A stretch of 64,000 nucleotides of DNA, taken from NCBI RefSeq assembly GCF_030651495.1, contig NZ_JAUSFI010000102.1:22310-86309 (forward strand), given 5' to 3'. Source of the DNA: Undibacterium sp. (GTDB lineage: Bacteria > Pseudomonadota > Gammaproteobacteria > Burkholderiales > Burkholderiaceae_D). A model generated the notes under the pieces. That model saw only the letters and a program-made list of their open reading frames with translations, had not been told where the DNA came from and made no database searches. A program made the position numbers and the translations under genes. How positions within the stretch are numbered: the first letter of the stretch is position 1; every line of letters begins with the position of its first letter. Below, in pieces: positions 38,052 through 47,708 of this stretch.

Positions 38052-40886
38052 ATGAAAAACAGCTTAACTGACATTACCACCGATACCGCCATTGTTTCCA
38101 ATCCGAAAACAGCGCCTACCCCTACCCTGACATTAGGAAAGAAAACTCTACAGCGAAAACCTGTAGAGCCGCTGCCATCGCGAACGATAGCGGTGCAAGT
38201 GGCTGCGCCAGCGGAAAATCTGCTAGAAGATGCTAACGTAACAACGCCGGCAACAGTAACGGTCGTCGTGACCAAACGACGCTCCAGGTTACTGGCGCAC
38301 TCGACAGAGACAGCAGTTGAATCAGCGCTTATACCTGAGACTGTTGCGCCTTCTGAGACTGTTGCCATTCCTGAAATAATTGCTACCCCTGAAATAATCG
38401 CCCATTCTGAAGTGCTTGAAGTGCTTGTGGCGCCTGAGATGGTCGTCATTCCAGAGACTATTATCGTTACGCCAGCCGTTGCTATCGAAAAGCCGCTCGT
38501 CGAAGAGCCGCTCATCGCTTCGAAGGCAGAGGATATCGCGCTGTCAGTCACGGCTTTTGATGCTGACAATCCATACGCAGACTATCTGATGCCAGCGGCG
38601 CCAAGCGACGCCAGCAAGGCACCGGTCGTCGTGATCAAAAAAGTCGCATCAAGATTATTAAAAAAATTACTGCCCACCGAGCCAACTCAGACCAGCGCTG
38701 AGACGCCGGAACCTGAAATCAAGCGTGAGCCACGCGTCTGGAGCGCGAAAGCAGCGCCAGCAAAACCTGTAGTCACATCGGTGCCCCCTGTGGCAGCTAT
38801 CAAGGCCGCGAGCGCAGTCTTAAAGGCGTCGGACATCGACACTTCTGGTTATGTCATGCCTAGCGTCAGGGAAGCCGCCAAACGTGGCCGCAAGCCCTCT
38901 TCGCCGCAACTCTACAACGAAGAAATTCACGCGCTCAATGCCGTTGAATCATCCGAGTTAAAGCGCGTCGCCAGAGCCAAAGCAAAAAAATCTGGTCCAG
39001 GATCGGGTATCAGCGAAGCAGCGGCAGCGGAACAGCTGGCGCACTATCGTAGCAAGCTGGCCAAGCTGATCAATCTGGGCAAGGACCGCAGTTACCTGAC
39101 GCACCGGGAAATCAACGATCATTTGCCAGACAACATCGCTGATCCAGAGATGATACAAGGCATCATCCGTACGCTGAACGACATGGGCATTGCCGTGTAC
39201 GACCAGGCGCCGGACGCGACCATGATGTTGTTGACCGACAATGTCGCCACCGCCATCAGTGAAGATGATGCCGAAGCCACTGCCGCCGCGGCCCTTTCTA
39301 CGGCCGACTCTGATTTTGGCCGCACTACCGATCCGGTACGCATGTACATGCGTGAAATGGGCGGCGTCGAGCTGCTCACGCGCAGCGGTGAAATCGAGAT
39401 TGCCAAACGCATAGAGGACGGCCAGAGAGATATGCTGCAAGCGCTCTCGGCCTGCCCCGGCACGATCGCCGAGCTGATTGCCCTGGGCGAAAAAATCAGC
39501 ACGGATGAAATCAGCATCGACGACGTGGTCGATGGCTTGTTCGATCCCAACGCCAGCGACACCTTAGCCCCCATCAGCAGCGCAGCCAGCCTTGATGGCG
39601 ACGACGAAGATGACGAGGATGAAGAGGATGACGCAGCAGCAGGTGCTGCCGGAGTCAGCGCCGAACAATTACTGCAATTAAAAACGGCAGTACTGCAAAA
39701 AATCGCCTTAGTCGCGCAACGTTTTGAAGAAATGACTCAGGCGCGGGCACGCGACGGCTATCAATCGGCCGCCTGCAACATTGCACAAAAAGCCATTTCA
39801 AATGAGTTATTAGGGATACGCTTCACCGTCAAAACCCTAGAAAAACTCTGCGACAGCCTGCGCAAACAGATGAGCGAACTGCGCCAGACCGAAAAGCGCA
39901 TGCTAGAGCTGCTGGTGAATAAATGTGGCATGCCGCGCACCCATTTTATTGCCCATTTTTTGCGCAATGCGACTACGACGGAATGGCTGGAAACGGAAAT
40001 GGAAAGCGGCCAGGCTTACGCTGTGCTGTTGAAGCGCCATATTCATGCCGCCAGAGAGCTACAAGGAAAACTGATCGCCCTCGAACAGCAAGTCGAGTTG
40101 CCGCTGGCCGATCTGCGCGACATCAACAAGCAAATGGTCGCGGCCGAAAAACGTGCCGGCGACGCCAAGCGCGCCATGACCGAGGCCAACTTACGCCTGG
40201 TCATCTCGATTGCCAAAAAATATATCAACCGCGGTTTGCAGTTTCTCGATCTGATCCAGGAAGGCAATATCGGCCTGCTCAAGGCCGTAGACAAGTTTGA
40301 ATACCGCCGCGGCTACAAGTTCTCTACCTATGCGACCTGGTGGATCAGGCAAGCGATTGCCCGCGCGATTGCCGATCAGGCGCGCACCATCCGGGTACCG
40401 GTGCACATGATAGAAACGATCAACAAGCTGAACCGCGTCAAGCGCCAGTTGATGCAACAAACCGGCCTGGACCCGGATTCTGCCACCATCGCAGAAAAAA
40501 TGGATTTGCCGGAAAGCAAAGTGCGTGAAATTTTGAAGATCGCCAAAGAACCGGTCTCGCTGGACGTGCCTATCGGCGACGACGGCGATTCTCAGCTGGG
40601 TGATTTCATCGAAGACAGCATGACGCTCTCGCCGATGGCCGCCGCGATGCAAGCCTCAGTCCAGGAAAAACTCAAAGAGGTGTTAGATTCGCTCAGCCCG
40701 CGTGAAGCCAAGGTACTGCGCATGCGCTTCGGCCTGGAAATGGCCAGCGACCATACCCTGGAAGAAGTCGGCAAACAGTTTGACGTCACGCGTGAGCGGA
40801 TACGCCAGATTGAAGCCAAGGCGATGAAAAAACTGCGCCACCCGTCACGCTCGGATCAACTCAAGAGCTTGCTGGAAAGCCATTAA
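38052..40886 (+). CDS. RpoD-like sigma-70 factor with long N-terminal extension
   Basis: 944 residues from the ATG at 38052; a TTG at 38016 would add 12. The first ~250 residues are a Val/Pro/Ala/Thr/Glu-rich low-complexity region. Region 1.1 follows ([18 protein letters not shown]), then 1.2 ([20 protein letters not shown]), a non-conserved region with an acidic run near residue 525, and regions 2-4 ([59 protein letters not shown]). Typical RpoD is 600-800 residues. Region 2.4 reads AIARAIADQ where housekeeping RpoD has AITRSIADQ. The usual rpsU-dnaG neighbours are absent, so this may be a second RpoD. No symbol is given for that reason. Confidence 0.85.
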   Translation: MKNSLTDITTDTAIVSNPKTAPTPTLTLGKKTLQRKPVEPLPSRTIAVQVAAPAENLLEDANVTTPATVTVVVTKRRSRLLAHSTETAVESALIPETVAPSETVAIPEIIATPEIIAHSEVLEVLVAPEMVVIPETIIVTPAVAIEKPLVEEPLIASKAEDIALSVTAFDADNPYADYLMPAAPSDASKAPVVVIKKVASRLLKKLLPTEPTQTSAETPEPEIKREPRVWSAKAAPAKPVVTSVPPVAAIKAASAVLKASDIDTSGYVMPSVREAAKRGRKPSSPQLYNEEIHALNAVESSELKRVARAKAKKSGPGSGISEAAAAEQLAHYRSKLAKLINLGKDRSYLTHREINDHLPDNIADPEMIQGIIRTLNDMGIAVYDQAPDATMMLLTDNVATAISEDDAEATAAAALSTADSDFGRTTDPVRMYMREMGGVELLTRSGEIEIAKRIEDGQRDMLQALSACPGTIAELIALGEKISTDEISIDDVVDGLFDPNASDTLAPISSAASLDGDDEDDEDEEDDAAAGAAGVSAEQLLQLKTAVLQKIALVAQRFEEMTQARARDGYQSAACNIAQKAISNELLGIRFTVKTLEKLCDSLRKQMSELRQTEKRMLELLVNKCGMPRTHFIAHFLRNATTTEWLETEMESGQAYAVLLKRHIHAARELQGKLIALEQQVELPLADLRDINKQMVAAEKRAGDAKRAMTEANLRLVISIAKKYINRGLQFLDLIQEGNIGLLKAVDKFEYRRGYKFSTYATWWIRQAIARAIADQARTIRVPVHMIETINKLNRVKRQLMQQTGLDPDSATIAEKMDLPESKVREILKIAKEPVSLDVPIGDDGDSQLGDFIEDSMTLSPMAAAMQASVQEKLKEVLDSLSPREAKVLRMRFGLEMASDHTLEEVGKQFDVTRERIRQIEAKAMKKLRHPSRSDQLKSLLESH

Positions 40887-40910
40887 CTGTTCACAGTCAG
40901 GGATCGTGAT

Positions 40911-40939
40911 CAAAAACACCAGCGCTGCCTGCGCTGGTG
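40911..40939 (-). terminator. intrinsic terminator of the pnuC-kinase pair
   Basis: A perfect 9-bp stem CACCAGCGC/GCGCTGGTG with a 5-nt loop is followed by a short T-run on the minus strand. In the plus direction it has no T-run, so it mainly serves the minus-strand genes. Confidence 0.6.
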
Positions 40940-40973
40940 CTGGCGGCAAAAAAAACGGCACCACCCCGCTCAC

Positions 40974-41030
40974 GCATATCCCATGCGGGTTTCCAGCCTA
41001 TCACCTCCGCAACCCGCATGGAATATGCGC
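40974..41030. repeat. REP-like 57-bp palindrome, copy R2
   Basis: Arms GCATATCCCATGCGGGTT and AACCCGCATGGAATATGC surround TCCAGCCTATCACCTCCG. It is the same length as R1 and R3 and nearly identical to R1 at 6471-6527. It lies in the convergent gap between the sigma-factor gene and the NadR-like kinase gene. Confidence 0.85.
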
Positions 41031-41052
41031 AGTGGCAGGGGTGCTGGATTTT

Positions 41053-41577
41053 TTACGCCAGCAAAAACGACAAGGCAAACTCCACCTGTTCCAGGCGGTT
41101 TTGCAGGCTACCCTCTACCAGCAAAAACGGCATCTCGCGCTGATCCAAAATATCCAGCAATTCTTCATGCACCCGCTGCCGGACTGAGGCCGACTCACGC
41201 TGCAAGCCATCGGCGGTCCAGGGGAAATCGGGCGCGGTCACCAGCGTAAAATCGTAAGCATGGGATAGTTCCAGCTGGGCCAGTGCCGCATCGGCTACAC
41301 TAAAATAGTGACGGCTATAGATCGCCGTCATCAATGGCGTGGTATCGCAAAACAGCCAGTCTTTGGCGCGCAGCGCCAGCGCCGTCTCTCTTTGCACCTG
41401 CGTGGTAGCGATCAGTATCTGCTCTTCCGCTTGCGGCACACGCTGATGCGTTTCGACAAATTCGCGCAGGTATTCAGGTACCCAAAGGGTCTGGTAACGG
41501 TTTGCCAGGGCTTCCGCCAATTGCGACTTGCCGGAGGATTCCGCCCCCAGGATGGCGATACGATTTACGCTTGACAT
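41053..41577 (-). CDS. NadR-like ribosylnicotinamide kinase / AAA-family ATPase
   Basis: 174 residues. The Walker A motif RIAILGAESSGKSQLAEALA at residue 6 matches the kinase domain of NadR. Further NadR-like features are WVPEYLREFVETHQ near 33 and DWLFCDTTPLMTAIYS near 73. The adenylyltransferase and DNA-binding domains of full NadR are missing. It probably phosphorylates nicotinamide riboside imported by PnuC, whose gene overlaps it by 13 bp. Because some PnuC relatives carry thiamine, a thiamine-type substrate is a weaker alternative. Confidence 0.8.
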   Translation of the reverse strand: MSSVNRIAILGAESSGKSQLAEALANRYQTLWVPEYLREFVETHQRVPQAEEQILIATTQVQRETALALRAKDWLFCDTTPLMTAIYSRHYFSVADAALAQLELSHAYDFTLVTAPDFPWTADGLQRESASVRQRVHEELLDILDQREMPFLLVEGSLQNRLEQVEFALSFLLA

Positions 41578-42158
41578 GCTTTACTCCATACCCGCAAACC
41601 GAAGATAGCCATGATGACGAACAAGGCATACAGCAGCGCGGTTAACATTAAATTTTTATACACATATAAACCGACATACAGGACATCAACGATGATCCAG
41701 ACATGCCAGTTCTCGATTTTTTTACGTGACAACAGCACTTGCCCGAGCAGGCTGCCAGCCGTCAGGAATCCATCCGCATACGGCACATCGGTATCGGTAA
41801 AGGATTTCAAGAACCAGGCCAGCAGCGCAAACCCGAAGGCACAGGCCAGCAGCGACAGCACCCGCCCCTGGCGCGTCAGACGCGTAATGGCAAAACCATG
41901 TTGCAGCTGAGCGCCGCGCAACCACAGGCCCCAGCCCCAAACCGACACCAGGATAAACACCACTTGCAAGCCCATGTCGCCGTATAAGCGCGAATCAAAA
42001 AATACCGCCGCGTACAAACCCGAAGACAGGATGGAAAATAGCCAGGCCCAATGCAGCTGGCGGATATTTAACGCCACCGTGATCACCGACATGACAAACG
42101 AGATCAGCTCCAGCGGCGTGGTGACGAAGCCAAACAACAAAGGCAAGGTTTGATTCAT
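41565..42158 (-). CDS. pnuC: PnuC-type vitamin transporter (nicotinamide riboside predicted)
   Basis: 197 residues with seven or so membrane helices. The PnuC landmarks are FSILSSGLYAAVFFDSRLYG near residue 38 and NWHVWIIVDVLYVGLYVYKN near 150, containing the substrate-binding W..N-type positions. PnuC transports nicotinamide riboside by facilitated diffusion with trapping by a kinase, and the kinase gene overlaps its 3' end. The substrate is inferred from this pairing; a TPP-controlled receptor lies 4 kb away, so thiamine is not excluded. Confidence 0.82.
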   Translation of the reverse strand: MNQTLPLLFGFVTTPLELISFVMSVITVALNIRQLHWAWLFSILSSGLYAAVFFDSRLYGDMGLQVVFILVSVWGWGLWLRGAQLQHGFAITRLTRQGRVLSLLACAFGFALLAWFLKSFTDTDVPYADGFLTAGSLLGQVLLSRKKIENWHVWIIVDVLYVGLYVYKNLMLTALLYALFVIMAIFGLRVWSKACQA

Positions 42159-42363
42159 GCGAGGTGGTTCAATCTTGGTAGAATGGCGCAGTGATAAGGC
42201 GAGGAAATTGAGGCGCCATTATCACTGATAAGCACAGCGCTGTCATTGCCTGTTAGCCGGTGGTGCTGATGGACAAAATACCTCAGGCAAAACATTCGGC
42301 TTGCCCATGTCACCACGGGCAATGATAAGCATATTCATTTTAATCAGATTGACCACATCACCC

Positions 42364-42852
42364 ATGAAAAAACTGTCCGGGTTCACGCTTGTTGAGATGA
42401 TGGTGATCGTCGCCATCATCGGCATTCTGGCCTCCATCGCCTTGCCGTCTTACCTGTTCAAAGTCATCCGCGAACAAATCGAAGCGGCGCTTCCGCTGGC
42501 CGAGATAGCCAAGGCACCGGTTGCCCTTTCGTGGCTGGCGACGCAGACTTTTCCGCCGGATAACGCCGCCGCAGGCTTGCCGCCCGCAGATAAGATCGTG
42601 AATAATTTTGTCAGTGCCGTCGCAGTGCAGGATGGCGCGATTCATATTACTTTCGGCAATCGCGCCAGCAGTTCACTGATGGGAAAAGTGCTGAGCTTGC
42701 GCCCGGCCGTGGTAGAAGATGCGCCGATGGTACCAGTGACCTGGGTCTGCGCAGGGGCAGAAGCGCCGGATAAAATGACGGTCAAGGGCATAGACAAGAC
42801 CACGGTAGCGCTGGCCAACCTGCCCTTCATCTGCCGGCGAAAAAACAAATAA
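42364..42852 (+). CDS. type IV pilin-like protein
   Basis: 162 residues from the ATG at 42364. A short leader MKKLSG precedes the prepilin peptidase site G^FTLVE, followed by the hydrophobic helix MMVIVAIIGILASIALPSY. The C-terminal half has two cysteines (VTWVCAG and FICRRK) that could form the pilin disulfide loop. No other pilus gene lies nearby, so it is an isolated pilin or pseudopilin whose machinery is elsewhere. It converges on cobQ with an 11-bp gap. Confidence 0.85.
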   Translation: MKKLSGFTLVEMMVIVAIIGILASIALPSYLFKVIREQIEAALPLAEIAKAPVALSWLATQTFPPDNAAAGLPPADKIVNNFVSAVAVQDGAIHITFGNRASSSLMGKVLSLRPAVVEDAPMVPVTWVCAGAEAPDKMTVKGIDKTTVALANLPFICRRKNK

Positions 42853-42863
42853 AGCTAGCCGCT

Positions 42864-44306
42864 TTACAACGCCTGCAAGGCGGCAAGCAAGGGCGCGCAG
42901 GCATCTGCCACCCTGTCTAGGCTTTGCTCGCGCAAGGCGGCCAGATCGACCTTGATATCGGTTTTTAATCCGGCCCATTCCAGCAAGGCGGCACAAGCTT
43001 CGGGGTGATCGAACAAGCCATGCAGGTAAGAGCCGAGAATCTGGTCATCGGGTGAGCGCGTGCCCTCTTCCTCGCCCGCGATCATAAACGCCGCTTGCGT
43101 GTCGCTGCTGGCGTAGGTCAAGCCCATATGGATTTCGTAGCCCTCGACTCGTGCCGTCTTGTCTAGGCCGAAGGCACACACGCCACGCACTTGCTGCAAG
43201 CGTTTTTCTTGCGTCAGTTCAGTCGTGATATCGAGCAAACCTAGCCCATCCGAATCACCGGGCTGGCCCTCGACGCCATGCGGATCGCTGATGATTTGCC
43301 CCAGCATCTGATAACCGCCACAAATGCCGATGACCTTACCGCCGTAACGCAAGTGTTTTCCCAGCACTTCTTGCCAGCCTTGCTGTTTGAGAAAATCCAG
43401 GTCGGCGCGGGTGTTTTTGCTGCCGGGCAGGATGATCAGATCAGCGGGCGGAATCGCCTGGCCGGGCCCGATGAATTGCAGGTCGACCTCGGGGTGAAAG
43501 CGCAAGGCATCAAAATCCGTGTGATTCGAGATACGCGGAATCGCCGGGACGATGATACTAAATTTGCCCGCATTATTCTGGCTAGACTGGATCGCATCTT
43601 CGGCGTCCAGCATCAAGCCATGCAGGTAAGGCAGCACGGCCAGCACTGGCTTGCCGGTTTTTTTCTCCAGCCAATCCAGGCCGGGTTCGAGCAGGCTGAT
43701 ATCACCGCGAAAACGGTTGATGACAAAGCCGATGATGCGGTTTTGCTCGGATGCCGATAAACAATCCAACGTACCGATAAAGTGCGCAAACACGCCGCCG
43801 CGATCAATATCGGCGACCAGGATCACCGGGCAATCGACCGCTTCGGCAAAACCCATATTGGCGATATCGCGCGCGCGCAAATTGACTTCTGCCGGACTGC
43901 CTGCACCTTCAACAATGATGGCGTCATATTGATCTTGCAAACGCACATAAGATTCCAGCACGGCTTGCATGGCGATGGTCTTGTACTGATCGTAATCCTT
44001 TGCATCCATATCGGCACGCACCTTGCCATGGATGATGACTTGGGCACCGGTGTCGGACGAGGGTTTGAGCAATACCGGATTCATGTCGGTATGCGCCGGC
44101 AAGCCGGCCGCCAGCGCCTGCAAGGCTTGGGCGCGGCCGATCTCGCCGCCATCCACCGTCACCGCGCTATTTAAGGCCATGTTTTGCGGCTTCATCGGCA
44201 CGACACGTACGCCCTGCCGGTGCAGCAGGCGGCACAGCGCCGCCACCACGGTGGTTTTGCCGGCATCAGAAGTAGTGCCTTGCACCATCAGTGTGGAAAT
44301 TTTCAT
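42864..44306 (-). CDS. cobQ: cobyric acid synthase
   Basis: 480 residues. The N-terminal dethiobiotin-synthetase-like ATPase has [20 protein letters not shown] at residue 8. The C-terminal class-I glutamine amidotransferase domain has the nucleophile in [13 protein letters not shown] near residue 330 and the His in [13 protein letters not shown] near 430. It amidates adenosylcobyrinic a,c-diamide at four carboxylates. It is the last gene of the cobalamin block, separated from btuF by a 446-bp gap that holds MITE copy D and two small frames. Confidence 0.96.
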   Translation of the reverse strand: MKISTLMVQGTTSDAGKTTVVAALCRLLHRQGVRVVPMKPQNMALNSAVTVDGGEIGRAQALQALAAGLPAHTDMNPVLLKPSSDTGAQVIIHGKVRADMDAKDYDQYKTIAMQAVLESYVRLQDQYDAIIVEGAGSPAEVNLRARDIANMGFAEAVDCPVILVADIDRGGVFAHFIGTLDCLSASEQNRIIGFVINRFRGDISLLEPGLDWLEKKTGKPVLAVLPYLHGLMLDAEDAIQSSQNNAGKFSIIVPAIPRISNHTDFDALRFHPEVDLQFIGPGQAIPPADLIILPGSKNTRADLDFLKQQGWQEVLGKHLRYGGKVIGICGGYQMLGQIISDPHGVEGQPGDSDGLGLLDITTELTQEKRLQQVRGVCAFGLDKTARVEGYEIHMGLTYASSDTQAAFMIAGEEEGTRSPDDQILGSYLHGLFDHPEACAALLEWAGLKTDIKVDLAALREQSLDRVADACAPLLAALQAL

Positions 44307-44363
44307 GGGGGTTTAATTCTTAATCAAGATTTCACAAAAAAGTAAGAGAAGGAAAGGACTCTG

Positions 44364-44450
44364 ATGAACAAACGTATGCATCAACACTCAGAAGGTTTCG
44401 CGCGCGCTGGATTCTACGTCAGAATAAAGCACTCAGCGGCAAGAATATGA
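44364..44450 (+). CDS. possible 28-codon small ORF with strong ribosome-binding site
   Basis: An ATG at 44364 preceded by GGAAAGGACTCTG (AAGGA 6 bp upstream) opens 28 codons ending TGA at 44450; the peptide begins MNKRMHQHSEGFARAG. It lies divergent from cobQ in a gap without other genes. The ribosome-binding site is the only positive evidence. It could be a gene scrap or chance. Confidence 0.2.
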   Translation: MNKRMHQHSEGFARAGFYVRIKHSAARI

Positions 44451-44503
44451 ATCAGTCGACATAGTTGAAAAGTGTTTTCATCTCCGCGCATGGCACATGT
44501 AAC

Positions 44504-44583
44504 ATACTCCCTACCAGTATATTTTCATTGCGCATATATCCTATGCGCTAGCGAGGCATTTTTATTTATTTTACGGGGAGTAT
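44504..44583. mobile_element. MITE-like element, copy D (upstream of cobQ)
   Basis: 80 bp with ends ATACTCCCT and GGGGAGTAT (one mismatch between ends). It shares CCAGTATATTTTCA and paired TGCGCA/TGCGCT boxes with copy A in the same order and at the same spacing. It lies between cobQ (197 bp away) and the short frame after btuF, probably inside the cobalamin transcript. Confidence 0.85.
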
Positions 44584-44600
44584 TGCAAATCTTATTACTA

Positions 44601-44756
44601 TCAATGTCCAATCAGGGGCTGCAATTGCGCCAAGCCTTCCGTGACGGAACAGGGCTCCGGTGAGAGTAGATCTGCTGATTTTGTTTGTTCGCTGGGTGCC
44701 CGTGCGGATCTGGTGGCATCACCGGAGAGGCAGGCGATTCTTTGATAGTGGCTCAT
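44601..44756 (-). CDS. small ORF translationally coupled to btuF
   Basis: An ATG at 44756 overlaps the btuF stop codon (ATGA), and the frame runs 51 codons to TGA at 44601, beginning MSHYQRIACLSGDATRSA. It ends 18 bp before MITE copy D. It resembles no family I recognise. Its coupled start suggests either a real small protein or the 5' remnant of a longer gene (for example a missing cobalamin gene) truncated near the MITE. Confidence 0.35.
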   Translation of the reverse strand: MSHYQRIACLSGDATRSARAPSEQTKSADLLSPEPCSVTEGLAQLQPLIGH

Positions 44757-45697
44757 GGTTTCGGTCTTCGATGTTCCCGGTGGCGGCGTGCATTATCCAT
44801 CGCTTCACAGACCATTTTGGCCCCATCGATCATGCGCGGGCCGGCGCGATTGAGCTGATCAGCATCGATCGCAACCAAATTATGATTTTTTACTGCCAGC
44901 ATGGTATTAAAAATTTTCCATTGCTCTATGCCGCTGAGGCCCTGGCTTTCACTGTCACCGGACAAAATCAGCTCCGGGTTTTCCTGTACGACGGCCTCGG
45001 TCGTGAGATGAGGTGCGGCGGCGCTCAGGTGGCCAAAAATATTTTTTCCGCCACAGACGCGGATCACGTCGCTGACGATGCTTTTATCGTTGAGGGTGAA
45101 AATAGGTTGCCCCCAGACTTGATAAAAAGTGCGTACCGGACTTTTATTTTGGTAGCGCAGGCTGAGTTGCGCCAATTGCTGGCGGAACGCATTGGCCGCA
45201 ACGATTGCTTGCTTTTCAGTACCAAATAAACTGCCTAGTTTCAGCAAGGTTTCGGGTATCTGCGCTAGCTTACGCGGATCGCTAAAATAGTAAGGGATGC
45301 CAGATTTGCGCAAAGGTTCTAACTGACGCTCAAAAGCGCCGTGCATCCAGACCACCAGCAAATCGGGTTTCATGGCGATGATGCGTTCAATATCCAGCTG
45401 AAGATTATCGCCGACGCGCGGAATGGTTTTGGCCGCCAGCGGGTAATCGCTATAGTTAACGGTGCCAATAATGTGCTCACCCGCCCCCGCTGCGAAAATC
45501 AATTCTGTCACATGCGGTGACAAACTGATGATGCGTTTTGCCGGGCTGGCTAAGGTGACGACATTGCCGGCATCATCGGCCACGCTGATCGCCGCGTGTG
45601 CCTGCTGCGCCAAGGCCTGCACTAGCCATAGCAGGAGGACCCATAGAAATTGACTCCCCTTTTTTGCAGCCGACGAAGAAGCAAGAACCTTCATCAT
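44753..45697 (-). CDS. btuF: cobalamin ABC transporter substrate-binding protein (BtuF-like)
   Basis: 314 residues from the ATG at 45697, which overlaps the cobU stop; a further Met follows directly. The signal peptide spans about residues 1-35 (VLLLWLVQALAQQAHA). The periplasmic-binding (helical backbone) domain has AKRIISLSPHVTELIFAAGA near residue 52 and IVGTVNYSDYP-like sequence, ending with a basic tail RRHREHRRPKP. It delivers corrinoid to BtuCD. The btuCD-cobO-cobU-btuF gene order supports this over a siderophore ligand. Confidence 0.9.
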   Translation of the reverse strand: MMKVLASSSAAKKGSQFLWVLLLWLVQALAQQAHAAISVADDAGNVVTLASPAKRIISLSPHVTELIFAAGAGEHIIGTVNYSDYPLAAKTIPRVGDNLQLDIERIIAMKPDLLVVWMHGAFERQLEPLRKSGIPYYFSDPRKLAQIPETLLKLGSLFGTEKQAIVAANAFRQQLAQLSLRYQNKSPVRTFYQVWGQPIFTLNDKSIVSDVIRVCGGKNIFGHLSAAAPHLTTEAVVQENPELILSGDSESQGLSGIEQWKIFNTMLAVKNHNLVAIDADQLNRAGPRMIDGAKMVCEAMDNARRHREHRRPKP

Positions 45698-46245
45698 GCT
45701 CCCTTTAACGGTAGCGGTAAGCCAGCGGCAACCCAAGTCACTTGCTCGCAACGCGCGGCCACTGCTTGATTTAAGCGCCCGGCTTCATCGACGAACCAGC
45801 GTGAGATGGCGCCTTGCGGGATGATACCCATGCCGACTTCATTCGAGACCAGGATGACATCCCCCGCTACGGTCTCCAATGCCTGCAAAAATGCACTGCG
45901 CTGGAGGGAAAAAAGCTCGGGGGGCGTGATGTTGCCAATCTCAGGGTAATCAGGGTTTTCCGCAAATAGTAAATTCGACAGCCATAAAGTCAGGCAATCG
46001 ATCAGGATGACATTGTCTGGCGTGCTGGCTTGCTCGATGACCAGCGCGAGATCGGTCGTACACTCGACGGTGCGCCAGGTTGATGGCCGGCGCTGCTGGT
46101 GATGCGCGATGCGCGCCTGCATCTCCGCATCGCCCGCTTGCGCAGTAGCGAGGTAGATGACCGGTTTACCTGTGGCAATTGCCAGCTGTTCGGCATAGGC
46201 GCTTTTACCCGAGCGTGCGCCGCCAAAGATGAGGGTGCGTGTCAT
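45694..46245 (-). CDS. cobU: adenosylcobinamide kinase/adenosylcobinamide-phosphate guanylyltransferase
   Basis: 183 residues. The P-loop LIFGGARSGKSAYAEQLA is at residue 4, the catalytic-His region HHQQRRPSTWRTVE near 48, and VILVSNEVGMGIIPQG near 130. It phosphorylates adenosylcobinamide and adds GMP to form AdoCbi-GDP, the substrate for CobS. It overlaps btuF by 4 bp and follows cobO by 43 bp. Confidence 0.96.
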   Translation of the reverse strand: MTRTLIFGGARSGKSAYAEQLAIATGKPVIYLATAQAGDAEMQARIAHHQQRRPSTWRTVECTTDLALVIEQASTPDNVILIDCLTLWLSNLLFAENPDYPEIGNITPPELFSLQRSAFLQALETVAGDVILVSNEVGMGIIPQGAISRWFVDEAGRLNQAVAARCEQVTWVAAGLPLPLKGA

Positions 46246-46288
46246 GCAATTATCGCGTTAAAAATAGTGAGGCTGTTGCACGATGCGC

Positions 46289-46924
46289 TCACCATTCTAT
46301 CCCTGCCTGTGCCACGATGCCGTCCTTGAAAGCATGTTTCACTACCTGCATCTCGGTCACCGTATCGGCCACTTCAATCAACTCTGGCGGCGCACCACGC
46401 CCGGTGATGATAACGTGCTGCATCTCCGGGCGGGCATCCAGATCTTTGATGACTTGCTGCACATCGAGATAGTGATATTTGAGCGCAATATTCAACTCAT
46501 CCAATAACACCATACCAATTTCCGGATCGGCTAAAAATTTCTTTACCTGCTGCCACGCCAGCTGCGCTTTCTCTACATCGCGCTGACGGTCTTGCGTATC
46601 CCAGGTGTAACCCTCCCCCATGGCATGGAAGCTGACTTCGTCAGGAAAACGACGTAAAAACACTTCTTCTCCGGTGGACATTGCACCTTTAATAAACTGC
46701 ACCACACCGACTTTCATCCCGTGCCCCATGGCGCGCATGACCATGCCAAAACCGCTGGAACTCTTGCCCTTACCATTGCCGCAATTAATCACTAACACGC
46801 CCGTCTTGCGTTGAGCGGCATCGATCTTTTGATCCATCAGCTGTTTTTTGCGCTGCATGCGGCGTTGGTGGCGGGTGTTGATGCTATCGACTGTTTCAAT
46901 CGCTGCGTTGTCAATTGTGGTCAT
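46289..46924 (-). CDS. cobO: cob(I)alamin/cobyrinate adenosyltransferase (CobO/BtuR)
   Basis: 211 residues from the ATG at 46924 (MTTIDNAAIE), overlapping the btuD stop by 14 bp. The P-loop variant LVINCGNGKGKSSSGFGMVM is near residue 43, and VLLDELNIALKYHYL near 137. This is the CobA/CobO/BtuR family that attaches the 5'-deoxyadenosyl group to reduced corrinoids. It converts incoming B12 or precursors to the coenzyme form for the later steps encoded next to it. Confidence 0.96.
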   Translation of the reverse strand: MTTIDNAAIETVDSINTRHQRRMQRKKQLMDQKIDAAQRKTGVLVINCGNGKGKSSSGFGMVMRAMGHGMKVGVVQFIKGAMSTGEEVFLRRFPDEVSFHAMGEGYTWDTQDRQRDVEKAQLAWQQVKKFLADPEIGMVLLDELNIALKYHYLDVQQVIKDLDARPEMQHVIITGRGAPPELIEVADTVTEMQVVKHAFKDGIVAQAGIEW

Positions 46925-47708
46925 GTGAGTTTTTAGGCAGAAAAATAGTTTGGTCACCATGCTCGAAACGCTCGATCGGGTGACCAAGGCACAGGCTGAG
47001 CTGATCAGCCGTCATCACTTGTTCTATGGGTCCGGCCAGCCAAGAGCCATCGCCCATCATCAGCAAGGCATGAGTGGCGATACGATGCGCTAGATTCAGA
47101 TCATGGCTAACCATGACGACCGCTTTGCCGAATTCACGACAAAGGCGGGAAAACAATTGCATCACACTGACCTGATGCGCCAGGTCCAGCGCATTGGCTG
47201 GCTCATCCAGCAACATGAGCTGGGCGTCTTGCGCCAGCAAAGCCGCGATCGCGACACGCTGGCGCTCACCGCCAGACAGACTGCGCACGTCACGCTGCGC
47301 CAGATCGGCCACATCCAATTCATGCAGAGCGGCCATGGCGATGTCGATGTCGGTTTGCGATTCCCAGTAATGGGTATCATGAAAAGGGTGGCGCGCACTG
47401 AGTACCGTTTCGATAGCGCGATAGCCAAAGGCATCAACCCTGCCCTGCGGCAAAAAGGCGCGCTCTTTGGCCAGATCAGACAGCGACCATGCAACGATAT
47501 TCTTACCTTGCACCAGAATTTGTCCGCCATCGAATTTATCGACTGGGCGCTGACCGGCTAGGGTACGCAACAGGGTGCTTTTACCCGCACCATTACGGCC
47601 TATCACGCACCAGCATTCTCCCGCCTGTATTTGCCAGTCCAACTCTTTCAGCAAAATTCTGTCAGCGGTACTGAGCTGGAGACCGATGGTTTGCATCAGC
47701 GCTTGCAT
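46911..47708 (-). CDS. btuD: cobalamin ABC transporter ATP-binding protein
   Basis: 265 residues from the ATG at 47708, which shares one base with the btuC stop (TGATG); a longer frame from 47981 would lie inside btuC. Walker A is VIGRNGAGKSTLLRTLAG near residue 32, the signature is SLSGGERQRVAIAALLAQ near 140, Walker B is LMLLDEPANALDLAHQ near 162, and the switch His is in MVSHDLNLAHRI. It powers corrinoid uptake through BtuC. Confidence 0.94.
   Translation of the reverse strand: MQALMQTIGLQLSTADRILLKELDWQIQAGECWCVIGRNGAGKSTLLRTLAGQRPVDKFDGGQILVQGKNIVAWSLSDLAKERAFLPQGRVDAFGYRAIETVLSARHPFHDTHYWESQTDIDIAMAALHELDVADLAQRDVRSLSGGERQRVAIAALLAQDAQLMLLDEPANALDLAHQVSVMQLFSRLCREFGKAVVMVSHDLNLAHRIATHALLMMGDGSWLAGPIEQVMTADQLSLCLGHPIERFEHGDQTIFLPKNSHDHN

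Noticed and set aside
44660..45229. 189-codon open frame on the plus strand
   Set aside because: Overlaps btuF antisense; btuF is supported by family motifs and by coupling to cobU.
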